A DNA stretch of 64,000 nucleotides from Caballeronia sordidicola. Its GTDB lineage: Bacteria > Pseudomonadota > Gammaproteobacteria > Burkholderiales > Burkholderiaceae. Every line of letters starts with the position of its first letter. Position 1 is the first letter of the stretch. The notes under the pieces were generated by a model. That model searched no databases and was not told the origin of the DNA. It saw only the letters and a program-made list of their open reading frames with translations. The translations under genes were made by a program, and so were the position numbers. Below, in pieces: positions 8,583-16,955 of the stretch. The stretch covers positions 100,378 to 164,377 of the forward strand of contig NZ_MTHB01000206.1 of NCBI RefSeq assembly GCF_002220365.1. Reading direction: 5' to 3'.

Positions 8583-10475
8583 TCAAATCTCGATCTTCGT
8601 CCCCAACTCGACCACCCGGTTCGCGGGAATACTGAAGAAATCAGTCGGCTTGGCGGCATTCTGATGCATCCACGCAAACACCCGCTCGCGCCACACCGAC
8701 ATACCCGGCAACTGCGTTGGCACAACCGTTTCCCGTGCCATGAAGAACGACGTATCCATGAGTTCGAACGTCATGTCATGAGTTCGGCCGATCTCGTTCA
8801 GCACCGCCTTCACATCGGGCGTTTCGTTAAAACCGTACTGTGCTTTTACGAGAAAGAGGCCCCCGCCCGCGTCCTTCACTTCCACACGCTTGTCGTCATC
8901 GACATACGGCACATCGCGCGTGACGAAATTCAGGAAAATGGTCCTCTCATGCAGGACCTTGTTGTGCTTCAGGTTGTGCAACAGGCTAACGGGCACGAGC
9001 GTGTCATTGCCGGTCAGATAGATTGCAGTACCCGACACCCGATGCGGCGGATGCGCGAGCAATCCCTGCAGGAACGGCATCAGCGGAATACCGTCGGCGG
9101 CGGTCCGGTCCTTGACGATCATGCGACCCTTGAACCACGTCATCAGCAGGAAAAACAGCACGCCGCCAATACCCAGCGGCAGCCAGCCGCCCTGCTCGAT
9201 CTTGAGCAGGCTGGCACCGAAGAACCCGACATCGACGATAAAAAACACGCCGATGATCGCGCCCACCAGAAACTTGTTCCAGCCCCACAGCTTGGTCATC
9301 ACGACCGACGCGAGAATGGTCGTGACCAGCATGGTCGCGGTGACGGCAAGCCCGTATGCGGCTGCGAGGTTTTCAGAGCTTTTGAAGCCGATCACAATGC
9401 ACAGGATGACGAACAACAGCATCCAGTTCACGACCGGAATATAGATCTGCCCAATCGCCAGATCCGACGTATGCAGAATCTTCATGCGCGGCACATAGCC
9501 AAGCTGGATTGCCTGGCTAGTCAGCGAATACGCGCCTGAAATGACGGCTTGGGATGCGATCACCGTCGCTACAGTCGACAGGATCACCAGGGGCAAGAGA
9601 GCCCATGCCGGCGCCAGCAGAAAGAACGGGCTTTCGGCGGCTTCCGGAGAGTGCATCAGCAAAGCACCCTGGCCGAAATAATTAAGCACCAGCGAGGGCA
9701 TGACGAGGCCATACCACGCGAAGCGAATGGGCTTGGCGCCGAAGTGCCCCATGTCGGCATACAGCGCTTCTGCGCCGGTCAGCACCAGCACGACTGACCC
9801 GAGCACGATATACGCCTGCAGCACGTGGGCAGCCATGAACGAAAACGCGTAATACGGATTCAACGCAATCAGCACGCGCGGCATTTGCACAATGTGATAC
9901 ACGCCAAGCACGGCCAGCGTCAGGAACCACAGCACCATGATCGGGCCGAAGAGCTTGCCGACCACCGACGTACCGCGGCGCTGAATCCAGAAAAGCATCA
10001 CGAGAATGACGATGGTGATGGGGATCACCCATTCAGACAGCGCCGGTGAGACGATTTCCAGCCCTTCCACCGCCGAGATCACCGACATGGCCGGTGTAAT
10101 GACAGCGTCGCCGTAAAACATGCATGCCCCGAAAATGCCGAGCATCATCAGCACGCCGGTTGCACGTCCAGACCCCTTCAATGTGCGCAATGCAAGCGTC
10201 ATCAGCGCGAGCACCCCGCCTTCGCCGTTGTTGTCGGCGCGCATCACGAACAGGACGTACTTGATGGAGACCACGATCATGATCGCCCAGAACAACAGCG
10301 AGATGACCCCGAGGATGGAAGCGTCGCTCAGTTCAATACCGTGCGACTTGCTGAAGGCCTCTTTCAACGCGTACAACGGGCTGGTGCCGATATCGCCGAA
10401 CACTACGCCGATTGCGGCGAGTGCCAGGGCGGGCAGCGGCTGTTTGCGCTCGTGCGCGTGAGTCGTATTGTTCAT
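8583..10475 (-). CDS. kup: Kup-type low-affinity potassium uptake transporter
   Basis: An inner-membrane K+/H+ symporter of 630 residues, the normal length of the HAK/KUP/KT family. The N-terminal signature VVFGDIGTSPLYALKEAF is clear. About 12 hydrophobic segments fill residues 20-455, including GDAVITPAMSVISAVEGLE and the segment with SLTSQAIQLGYVPRM. The C-terminal ~170 residues form the cytoplasmic domain. In other bacteria Kup works at neutral to acid pH and in osmotic adaptation. The gene is alone on its strand between a hairpin and a 313-bp gap. Confidence 0.95.
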   Translation of the reverse strand: MNNTTHAHERKQPLPALALAAIGVVFGDIGTSPLYALKEAFSKSHGIELSDASILGVISLLFWAIMIVVSIKYVLFVMRADNNGEGGVLALMTLALRTLKGSGRATGVLMMLGIFGACMFYGDAVITPAMSVISAVEGLEIVSPALSEWVIPITIVILVMLFWIQRRGTSVVGKLFGPIMVLWFLTLAVLGVYHIVQMPRVLIALNPYYAFSFMAAHVLQAYIVLGSVVLVLTGAEALYADMGHFGAKPIRFAWYGLVMPSLVLNYFGQGALLMHSPEAAESPFFLLAPAWALLPLVILSTVATVIASQAVISGAYSLTSQAIQLGYVPRMKILHTSDLAIGQIYIPVVNWMLLFVILCIVIGFKSSENLAAAYGLAVTATMLVTTILASVVMTKLWGWNKFLVGAIIGVFFIVDVGFFGASLLKIEQGGWLPLGIGGVLFFLLMTWFKGRMIVKDRTAADGIPLMPFLQGLLAHPPHRVSGTAIYLTGNDTLVPVSLLHNLKHNKVLHERTIFLNFVTRDVPYVDDDKRVEVKDAGGGLFLVKAQYGFNETPDVKAVLNEIGRTHDMTFELMDTSFFMARETVVPTQLPGMSVWRERVFAWMHQNAAKPTDFFSIPANRVVELGTKIEI

Positions 10476-10788
10476 AAACGCGGGAAGCCGTCCGAAACGG
10501 AAAAAACGAACGCCATTCTAACGTTGCGTGCGGCGCCCGACCGGCCTGTTGCGATACCGCTACGACCGGAGCGAGACGGAAGTTTAGCATTGCGGCAAAG
10601 CCTCGAAAGTGCATGCGCGGCGCTTTCCGGCTTTACCTGCTTTAACTGCTTTAACTGGCAAAAAGTAAAAAAAACGCCGTTCGATCGCACCGGATAGGCG
10701 AATCAAACGGCGTTTCGTTTCAGTTTCGTTCTGCTGCGTATCTACTAATACGCTCGCGCGCACGACTTGAGCACGCTCATGACTTGAA
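10476..10788. other. Intergenic region between kup and the phosphoribosyltransferase
   Basis: Holds the kup upstream region (promoter not resolved by eye) and the terminator at 10667-10715. No further gene or RNA was recognised. Confidence 0.4.
10667..10715 (-). terminator. Terminator after the phosphoribosyltransferase gene
   Basis: Inverted repeat AAACGCCGTT / AACGGCGTTT with a ~24-base loop. On the minus strand it is followed by a run of eight T. It lies 74 bases downstream of the phosphoribosyltransferase stop. Confidence 0.7.
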
Positions 10789-11349
10789 TCAGCCGCGCTC
10801 GTCCTGAACACCGCGCTTGATCCAGGCACCGAGGTTGTGCGGGCGGACAGTGTCCCACTCTTCGAACGGTTGATGAATCCACGGGTTCGTTTCGAGAAAC
10901 TGTACATGGTAGTCGGGCTTCACTTTGGAGCAACCCTTGTACCAAAGCACCGCGGAACGCACTGCTGTGACCGCAGGATAACGTTCCTTCAGGTGCTGCT
11001 GCACGCGCGAAAGCGTCACGCCGGAGTCGACCAGGTCGTCCACGAGCAGCACGTTGCCTGACAGCTCGCCGCGCGTCATGGTGATGTATTGACCGATATC
11101 GAGTGTGCCCTGCTCCGTGCCAGCCGCCTCGCGATACGAACTCGTCGCCAGGATGGCAAGCGGCAGGTCATAGATGCGCGAAAGCTGGTCACCGACCCGC
11201 AGGCCGCCGCGTGCGAGGCACAGGATATTGTCGAACTTCCAGCCCGAGTCATGCACGGTGAGCGCGAGCAGTTCGATCAGCCGGTGATATTCGTCCCAGC
11301 CTACCCACAGGTTCCGGTCGTCGTTGCGCGGATCTTTCATCGCGATCAT
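10789..11349 (-). CDS. Purine-type phosphoribosyltransferase
   Basis: A type I phosphoribosyltransferase of 186 residues. The PRPP-binding loop VLLVDDLVDSGVTL (100-113) is intact, and CLARGGLRVGDQL (44-56) matches the conserved PPi-loop region. The shape fits hypoxanthine, guanine or xanthine salvage enzymes, but the base-specificity segment cannot be read with confidence. Downstream co-location with purA, which makes adenylosuccinate from IMP, supports a role in purine salvage. Met4 (ATG at 11340) is an equally good start. A palindrome GTACAG-CA-CTGTAC (11370-11383) lies just upstream of the start. Confidence 0.85.
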   Translation of the reverse strand: MIAMKDPRNDDRNLWVGWDEYHRLIELLALTVHDSGWKFDNILCLARGGLRVGDQLSRIYDLPLAILATSSYREAAGTEQGTLDIGQYITMTRGELSGNVLLVDDLVDSGVTLSRVQQHLKERYPAVTAVRSAVLWYKGCSKVKPDYHVQFLETNPWIHQPFEEWDTVRPHNLGAWIKRGVQDERG

Positions 11350-11397
11350 GGTGAAACTCTTTTAAATATGTACAGCACTGTACGTCTGTTGATTATG

Positions 11398-11425
11398 CAA
11401 AAGTGGCCGCTGATTCGCGGCCACT
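11398..11425 (-). terminator. Terminator after purA
   Basis: Perfect 9-bp stem AGTGGCCGC / GCGGCCACT with a 6-base loop. On the minus strand a run of four T follows. It lies 27 bases past the purA stop and suggests that the phosphoribosyltransferase gene also has its own promoter. Confidence 0.65.
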
Positions 11426-11452
11426 CTGGTCGATGCTACACGTCCGGTCTAA

Positions 11453-12799
11453 TTAAACCTTGAACGGATGACGCAGCAGGATGGTTTCGTCGCGATCCGG
11501 ACCGGTCGACACCATGTCGATAGGCACGCCCGCCACTTCCTGGATACGCGACAGGTACTTGCGCGCATTGCCCGGCAAGCTGTCCCATTGCGTGATGCCG
11601 ATGGTGCTTTCCTTCCAGCCGCCGAACGTCTCGTACACCGGCTCGCAACGCGCCACTTCCGACGCACCGCGCGGCAGGATGTCGACATCCTTGCCGTCGA
11701 GCTTGTAGCCCACGCACAGCTTCACTTCTTCCAGACCGTCGAGCACGTCGAGCTTCGTCATGCACAAGCCCGAGATGCCGTTGATCTGGATCGAGCGGCG
11801 CAGCGCGGCGGCGTCAAGCCAGCCGGTACGGCGCGGACGGCCGGTCACCGAGCCGAATTCCTTGCCGACGGTCGCAAGCGTCAGGCCAACCTGCTCCTGA
11901 CGATTGGCGTTGTCGGCGTCATACAACTCGCTCGGGAACGGGCCTGCGCCCACGCGCGTGCAATACGCTTTCGTGATGCCGAGGATGTAGTTGAGCTTTT
12001 GCGGACCTACGCCCGCGCCGGCAGTCGCCGCGCCCGCCACGCAGTTGCTCGACGTAACGTACGGGTAGGTGCCGTGATCGACGTCGAGCAGCGTGCCTTG
12101 CGCACCTTCAAACAGCAGGTTGCGGCCGGCGTGGTTTTCGTCATAGAGACGGCGCGAGACGTCGGTCACCATGGGCGCGAGGCGCTCGGCGTAGCCGAAC
12201 ATGGTGTCCAGCGTTTCCTGGTAATCCACCGCAGGGGCGCCCAGATAACCGGTCAGCACGAAATTGTGGAAATCGAGCGTTTCGCGCAGGCGCTCAGCGA
12301 ATACTTCGCGGTCGTACAGATCCTGCACGCGCAAGCCGCGGCGGCCGACCTTGTCTTCATACGCCGGGCCGATACCGCGTCCGGTCGTGCCGATCTTCGC
12401 CGCACCGCGCCGCGCTTCGCGGGCCTGGTCGATAGCGATGTGATACGGAAGAATCAGGTTGGCGGCTTCAGAGATGAAAAGACGCTTCTGGACGTCCACG
12501 CCCACCGATTCCAGCTCGCCGATTTCCTTGAAGAGCGCTTCCGGCGACAACACGACACCATTGCCGATGTAGCAGGCGGTGCCGGCGCGCATGATGCCCG
12601 ATGGGATCAGCCGAAGGATGGTTTTCTTGCCGCCGATAATCAGCGTGTGGCCGGCATTGTGGCCGCCCTGGAAGCGCACGACGCCTTGGGCGTGGTCCGT
12701 CAACCAGTCGACGATCTTGCCCTTGCCCTCATCACCCCACTGGGTGCCGACCACGACGACGTTGCGCCCCGGGTTCACATTCACTGCGCTGGCAGACAT
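11453..12799 (-). CDS. purA: Adenylosuccinate synthetase
   Basis: Catalyses GTP-dependent condensation of IMP and aspartate to adenylosuccinate, the first committed step to AMP. The protein has 448 residues. The GTP-binding start VVVVGTQWGDEGKGKIVDWL (14-33) is intact, with the catalytic Asp in WGDEGKGK. FQGGHNAGHTL and the C-terminal NKxD-like segment (TKLDVLDGLEEVKLCVGYK) are present. The ATG at 12799 gives the usual length. It lies 174 bases downstream of hisZ on the same strand, an arrangement known in many betaproteobacteria. A terminator follows. Confidence 0.97.
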   Translation of the reverse strand: MSASAVNVNPGRNVVVVGTQWGDEGKGKIVDWLTDHAQGVVRFQGGHNAGHTLIIGGKKTILRLIPSGIMRAGTACYIGNGVVLSPEALFKEIGELESVGVDVQKRLFISEAANLILPYHIAIDQAREARRGAAKIGTTGRGIGPAYEDKVGRRGLRVQDLYDREVFAERLRETLDFHNFVLTGYLGAPAVDYQETLDTMFGYAERLAPMVTDVSRRLYDENHAGRNLLFEGAQGTLLDVDHGTYPYVTSSNCVAGAATAGAGVGPQKLNYILGITKAYCTRVGAGPFPSELYDADNANRQEQVGLTLATVGKEFGSVTGRPRRTGWLDAAALRRSIQINGISGLCMTKLDVLDGLEEVKLCVGYKLDGKDVDILPRGASEVARCEPVYETFGGWKESTIGITQWDSLPGNARKYLSRIQEVAGVPIDMVSTGPDRDETILLRHPFKV

Positions 12800-12973
12800 G
12801 TCAATTTGATAGCTGGTTAAAAAAGCATTTTACCTATGTTCGCGGAAGGTTCCGAGTTTTTCCCGGTATTTGCGAACGCGTATCGATTTTTCATCGATCG
12901 GATCTGGCAGGAATTTTGTCTGCGGTTTGCCGCCATGTGTCGATAAAAAATCCACCGGCAAACTGCAAAACCG

Positions 12974-14125
12974 CTAGGAACGGGCCTCTACGACCCACTT
13001 TCCATCCCGCTCGACCAGTACACGATCGAACGCGAACTCGTCGAGATCATGGTCGTGGCCGGGCAACGCCTGGATCACCACTTCGCCCGCATCGCGCAAT
13101 TGCGCGACTGCCGCGAGCAGCGGTTCGTCATGCTTCCACGGAGCGAGTACCGCGCTGCCGCGGGCATCGACGGGGGAGATACGGGCGACTTCGCGCAGGT
13201 CGAGCGAAAAACCCGTCGCCGGGCGCGCACGGCCGTAGACCTGGCCGACATCGTCGTAGCGACCACCCCGCGCCACCGCGTTCGGCACGCCGTCAACGTA
13301 CGCCGAGAACATCACGCCGCTGTGGTACGCGTAGCCGCGCAGATCGGCGAGATCGATCATCAGCTCGGCGCCGTTCGCTTGGGCCGCGAGGAACGCGAGG
13401 TCGTCCAGCGCCCGGCTGATCACCGGAAGATTCGGCAGCCGAGCTCGCGCTTCGTCGAGCACGGAAGCGTCGCCATACAGCGAAGGCAACAGGCGCAACG
13501 CGTCCCGGGTGACAGCGCCGAGCTTGGCTGTCAGTTCGTTCAGGCGCGGCACGTCCTTTGCACCCAGCGCGTCGAAAAGCGCTTCGCCGAGCGCCGCCGC
13601 AGCCGGCTCCAGATCCAGCAACGCTGACAGAACACCCGCGTGGCACAGGTCGAGGCGCACTTTATCGAGGCCGCTCAGACGCAGCGAATCCAGCATCAGT
13701 TGCTGGATCTCGAGATCCGCTTCCAGTCCCGCATGGCCGTAGATTTCCGCGCCAATCTGGATCTGCTCGCGGGTCGCGTGCAGACCGCGCGGGCGCGTAT
13801 GCAGCACATTGCCCGCGTAACAAAGGCGCGTCACGCCCTGCCGATTCAGCAAATGCGCGTCAATACGCGAGACCTGCGGCGTAATGTCGGCACGCAGGCC
13901 GAGCGTGCGGCCGGACAACTGATCGACAAGTTTGAACGTGCGCAGGTTCAGGTCGCTGCCGCCGCCGGTGAGCAACGACTCGAGATACTCGAGCATGGGC
14001 GGCATGACAAGTTCGTAACCGTACGAACGAAAACGGTCGAGCAGCCGACGGCGCAATTCTTCAATCTTGCGAGCCTCGGACGGCAAGACGTCGGCGATAT
14101 TCTCGGGAAGTAACCAGGTGGACAT
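12974..14125 (-). CDS. hisZ: ATP phosphoribosyltransferase regulatory subunit HisZ
   Basis: A histidyl-tRNA-synthetase paralogue that lacks aminoacylation function. It forms a hetero-octamer with the short-form HisG to make ATP phosphoribosyltransferase, the first step of histidine synthesis. The start is set at the ATG at 14125 (MSTWLLPENIADVLPSEARK, 383 residues), because the longer frame adds 20 unconserved residues. Class II core segments are visible, such as FRSYGYELVMPPMLEYLESL, FKLVDQLSGRTLGLRADITPQV and RPRGLHATREQIQIG. The anticodon-binding domain of true HisRS is missing. The genuine HisRS (hisS) is encoded 8 kb away in this window, which supports the distinction. Confidence 0.93.
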   Translation of the reverse strand: MSTWLLPENIADVLPSEARKIEELRRRLLDRFRSYGYELVMPPMLEYLESLLTGGGSDLNLRTFKLVDQLSGRTLGLRADITPQVSRIDAHLLNRQGVTRLCYAGNVLHTRPRGLHATREQIQIGAEIYGHAGLEADLEIQQLMLDSLRLSGLDKVRLDLCHAGVLSALLDLEPAAAALGEALFDALGAKDVPRLNELTAKLGAVTRDALRLLPSLYGDASVLDEARARLPNLPVISRALDDLAFLAAQANGAELMIDLADLRGYAYHSGVMFSAYVDGVPNAVARGGRYDDVGQVYGRARPATGFSLDLREVARISPVDARGSAVLAPWKHDEPLLAAVAQLRDAGEVVIQALPGHDHDLDEFAFDRVLVERDGKWVVEARS

Positions 14126-14264
14126 CAATGCGTTTCCTACTGAGCGTTTGAGCGCGGCGGTGATGATTGCCACGGGTCTGCACAAGCTTTGAATCTATGG
14201 GCGACTGGAGACTGCGAGTCGACCCGCTTTGAATTTTCGGGGTGCACGCGTCACGTTGCAAGCA

Positions 14265-14456
14265 TCACGTAGCAATAATCAGCAGGATAACGCCAAGCAC
14301 CATGGCGATCAGTCCGCCGATCCGAATCTGGTGCGGCGGCCGTTGCGCGATCCGGCGGAACGTGTCGCGCCAGGAGTTAGGGAAGACGAACGGAAACATC
14401 CCCTCAATAATCAGCATCAACGCAATCGCGAGCAGTAACGATGCAGCCATATCCAT
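14265..14456 (-). CDS. Small membrane protein, DUF2065 family
   Basis: A 63-residue protein with two transmembrane helices (about 5-24 and 45-62) joined by the polar segment PNSWRDTFRRIAQRPPHQIR. This matches the DUF2065/YjeT family, which in many proteobacteria is encoded directly downstream of hflC, as here (44-base gap). The function is unknown. The constant position suggests a link to the HflKC membrane complex, which is inference from context. Confidence 0.85.
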   Translation of the reverse strand: MDMAASLLLAIALMLIIEGMFPFVFPNSWRDTFRRIAQRPPHQIRIGGLIAMVLGVILLIIAT

Positions 14457-14500
14457 TCGATTGAAGGCGCCACGGCTCTCGCCGCGACGCTTGGGACAAC

Positions 14501-15415
14501 TCAGCGCTTGCGCGCGAGCGCCGGGGTGGTGGCATCGGCACCGCTCGGCGCAGCACCATTCGGGCTGCGCATGAAGCGGAAGAAATCGCTGCTCGGATCG
14601 ACGACCATCACGTCGCCGGCATTGAAGGTCTTTTTATACGCTTCGAGGCTTTGATAGAACTGGTAGAACTGCGGATCGACGCCGTATGCATCGGCGGCAA
14701 TGGACGCAGCTCGGCCATCGCCCTCACCCTTGATGGTCTGCGCTTCCTTGTAGGCATCGGCGAGAATGGCTTCCTGCTGGCGCTCCGCGCTCGCTTTCAG
14801 CGCATCGGCGTCGGCCGTCCCCTTCGCACGTTCCTCGGCCGCCGCTTGCTGACGCGCCGCGATCATGCGTTTGTAGACCGAATCGGCCACCGCCGGCGGA
14901 AAGTCGATGCGTGTCAGTTGCAGGTCGACGAGCTCCACACCGAACGCCGCTGCCGGCTGCTCGATCGCCTTCTGCGCTTCGCTTGCGATAGCCTGCTGCT
15001 CACCGAGCACATCCGTCAGCGAACGCTTGGTGAACGACGACGTCAACGCCGTGCGCGTGAGCGCGGCCAGCCGGTCCTGCGCCGTCTGCGTGTTCTTCTC
15101 GTTGCTTTCGAACAGCTTGAGCGGGTCGGCCACGCGATACTTGATGACCGTATTCACGATCACCTCGTTCTTGTCCGACGTATTGAAGCGGTCCGAGCCT
15201 GCTTCGTCGAGCGTGAGCGTACGAGTGTCGATCAGCGTCAGCGTCTGGAACGGCGGCGGCAGCTTGAAATGAAGGCCGGGCGTAACAAGCGTGGGCGTGC
15301 CGCCGCCATGTGCGGTGATCACACCTGCATGGCGTTCGTCGACCACGAACATCATGGACGAGCCGATGAACAACACGACGACCACGGCGACTACGAGCGC
15401 AATAATTCGATTCAT
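14501..15415 (-). CDS. hflC: HflC, SPFH-domain subunit of the FtsH-regulating complex
   Basis: Together with HflK it forms a large membrane-anchored cage around FtsH and modulates its proteolysis of membrane proteins. The start is placed at 15415 (MNRIIALVVAVVVVLFIGSS, 304 residues) because AGGAG lies 7 bases upstream; the longer frame's ATG at 15430 overlaps the hflK stop. One N-terminal TM helix (about 4-20) precedes the SPFH/band-7 domain, which includes VVDERHAGVI and TDVLGEQQ. Next is a long Ala/Glu-rich helix (about 185-235). The C-terminal tail is short and Pro/Ala-rich. Translation is probably coupled to hflK. Confidence 0.95.
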   Translation of the reverse strand: MNRIIALVVAVVVVLFIGSSMMFVVDERHAGVITAHGGGTPTLVTPGLHFKLPPPFQTLTLIDTRTLTLDEAGSDRFNTSDKNEVIVNTVIKYRVADPLKLFESNEKNTQTAQDRLAALTRTALTSSFTKRSLTDVLGEQQAIASEAQKAIEQPAAAFGVELVDLQLTRIDFPPAVADSVYKRMIAARQQAAAEERAKGTADADALKASAERQQEAILADAYKEAQTIKGEGDGRAASIAADAYGVDPQFYQFYQSLEAYKKTFNAGDVMVVDPSSDFFRFMRSPNGAAPSGADATTPALARKR

Positions 15416-15426
15416 GATCGCGCTCC

Positions 15427-16923
15427 TCATTGCGTGTCGTCTTCGCGCGAACGCGAACGGAACGCATCGCGCGAGCGCGATGGATCACCCGACGACTGCG
15501 CGGACGCGCCCGAGGCGGCAGCGGAAGCTGCCGCGCTGGCGGGAGCGGCGGACTGCGCAGTCACGGCCGAAGCCGCCGATGCGCTTTCGGCGCGTGCATC
15601 CTGCGTGATAGTCCCTCCGATCACGCCAGCAGGCGCAGCGCCGACCGGCTGATTCGCGCCCGAAGGCACCGTCCCTGCCGCGACCCCTGACGCGCCCGGA
15701 GGCACCGTCCCAGCAGCGGCTGCGTTCGCGTTCTGGCGGTTTGCCTCGACGAGTTTGTCGAGCGGCAGGTACACCACATTGTTCGAGCTCTTGCTGTCGA
15801 CGAACACTTTCGTCGCACGCGAATAGATCTGCTGCATTGTGTCCAGATACATGCGTTGACGAATCACTGCCGGCGCCTTCGAATATTCTGCGTAGACCTG
15901 CTTAAAGCGCTCGGCATTGCCTTGCGCCTGCGAAACGACCCGGTTGCCATAGCCCTTCGCATCGTCGATCATGCGCGCCGCGTCGGTCTTCGCACGCGGC
16001 AACAGTTGATCTGCGTAGGCTTTCGCGGTGTCCACCGCGCGCTCGTTGTCCTGGCGCACCTTCGCTGCATCTTCAAACGCCGGCTGAACCTGCGCCGGCA
16101 CCTGCACGCTCTCGATGGTCACGCCGGTCACCTGCAAGCCCGTCTTGTACAAATCGAGCGATGCCTGGATGGTGTCGACAAGCCTTGCGCGCAATGCTTC
16201 GCGATCCTTGAAAAGCAGGTCGTCGGTGCTGTGCGTACCCGCGATCTCGCGAATCGCGGCTTGCGCCGATTCCGTCACGTTCTGATCAGGATCGACATTG
16301 CGAAACAGATAGTCGGTGGCCGACTTGATCTGATACTGCACGGCAAAGCGCACGTCGACGATATCCGCGTCGTGCGTCAGCAGCGATGCATCACGAACGT
16401 TGGCCTGGGTCACGGTGTTGTTGCGCCCGACTTCGACCGAACGGATCTGCGATGTATTGACGATTTCGTGCGACTCGAACGGATACGGCAGACGCCAGTG
16501 AATGCCCGCATCCGCCGACTCTTCATACTTTCCGAAGCGCGACACGACACCCACGTTGCCATCCTGTACGACGAATACGCCACTGCCCACATAGATTGCG
16601 ATCAACACGCCGACAACAATGCCCATGCCGATCTTGGCGCCGCGGCCGTTGTCCGCACGCGGACCGCCGCCTGCCGGTTTCTTGCCGAACAAGCCCGCTA
16701 GCTTCTTGTTGAAGTCGCGCCACATTTCGTCGAGATCCGGCGGGCCTTCACCATCCTTGTCCTTCGATGGACGCTTTTGTTCCTGCGGACGCTTCTGGTC
16801 CTGGCTTTTGCCGTCGCCATTGCCGTCGCCCCGCCCCCAGCGCGGATCGTTGATCGAAAAGACGGCATGCGAAAGCTGCCGGTTACTCCGCTCGTTGTAG
16901 TCGTTCACTCGGTGATTCACCAT
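15427..16923 (-). CDS. hflK: HflK, SPFH-domain partner of HflC
   Basis: A 498-residue partner of HflC. The N-terminal ~75 residues are charged and Gly/Lys/Asp-rich and cytoplasmic, followed by a single TM helix (about 97-115). An SPFH domain (VQDGNVGVVSRFGKYEESAD onward) and a coiled-coil region come next. The last ~110 residues are a low-complexity Ala/Ser/Gly/Pro tail with a near-duplicated AAGTVPxGAx unit; this part is much longer than in E. coli HflK (about 419 residues in total). The stop overlaps the longest hflC frame, so the genes are tightly linked. hflX lies 32 bases upstream. Confidence 0.95.
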   Translation of the reverse strand: MVNHRVNDYNERSNRQLSHAVFSINDPRWGRGDGNGDGKSQDQKRPQEQKRPSKDKDGEGPPDLDEMWRDFNKKLAGLFGKKPAGGGPRADNGRGAKIGMGIVVGVLIAIYVGSGVFVVQDGNVGVVSRFGKYEESADAGIHWRLPYPFESHEIVNTSQIRSVEVGRNNTVTQANVRDASLLTHDADIVDVRFAVQYQIKSATDYLFRNVDPDQNVTESAQAAIREIAGTHSTDDLLFKDREALRARLVDTIQASLDLYKTGLQVTGVTIESVQVPAQVQPAFEDAAKVRQDNERAVDTAKAYADQLLPRAKTDAARMIDDAKGYGNRVVSQAQGNAERFKQVYAEYSKAPAVIRQRMYLDTMQQIYSRATKVFVDSKSSNNVVYLPLDKLVEANRQNANAAAAGTVPPGASGVAAGTVPSGANQPVGAAPAGVIGGTITQDARAESASAASAVTAQSAAPASAAASAAASGASAQSSGDPSRSRDAFRSRSREDDTQ

Positions 16924-16955
16924 TAGACAGCCGGGTCAATGCAAATCGGAACAGA

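Noticed and set aside
11468..12820. Plus-strand 450-codon open frame over purA
   Set aside because: Antisense shadow of purA caused by GC-rich third positions; composition (Arg/His/Ala-rich) is typical of such shadows.
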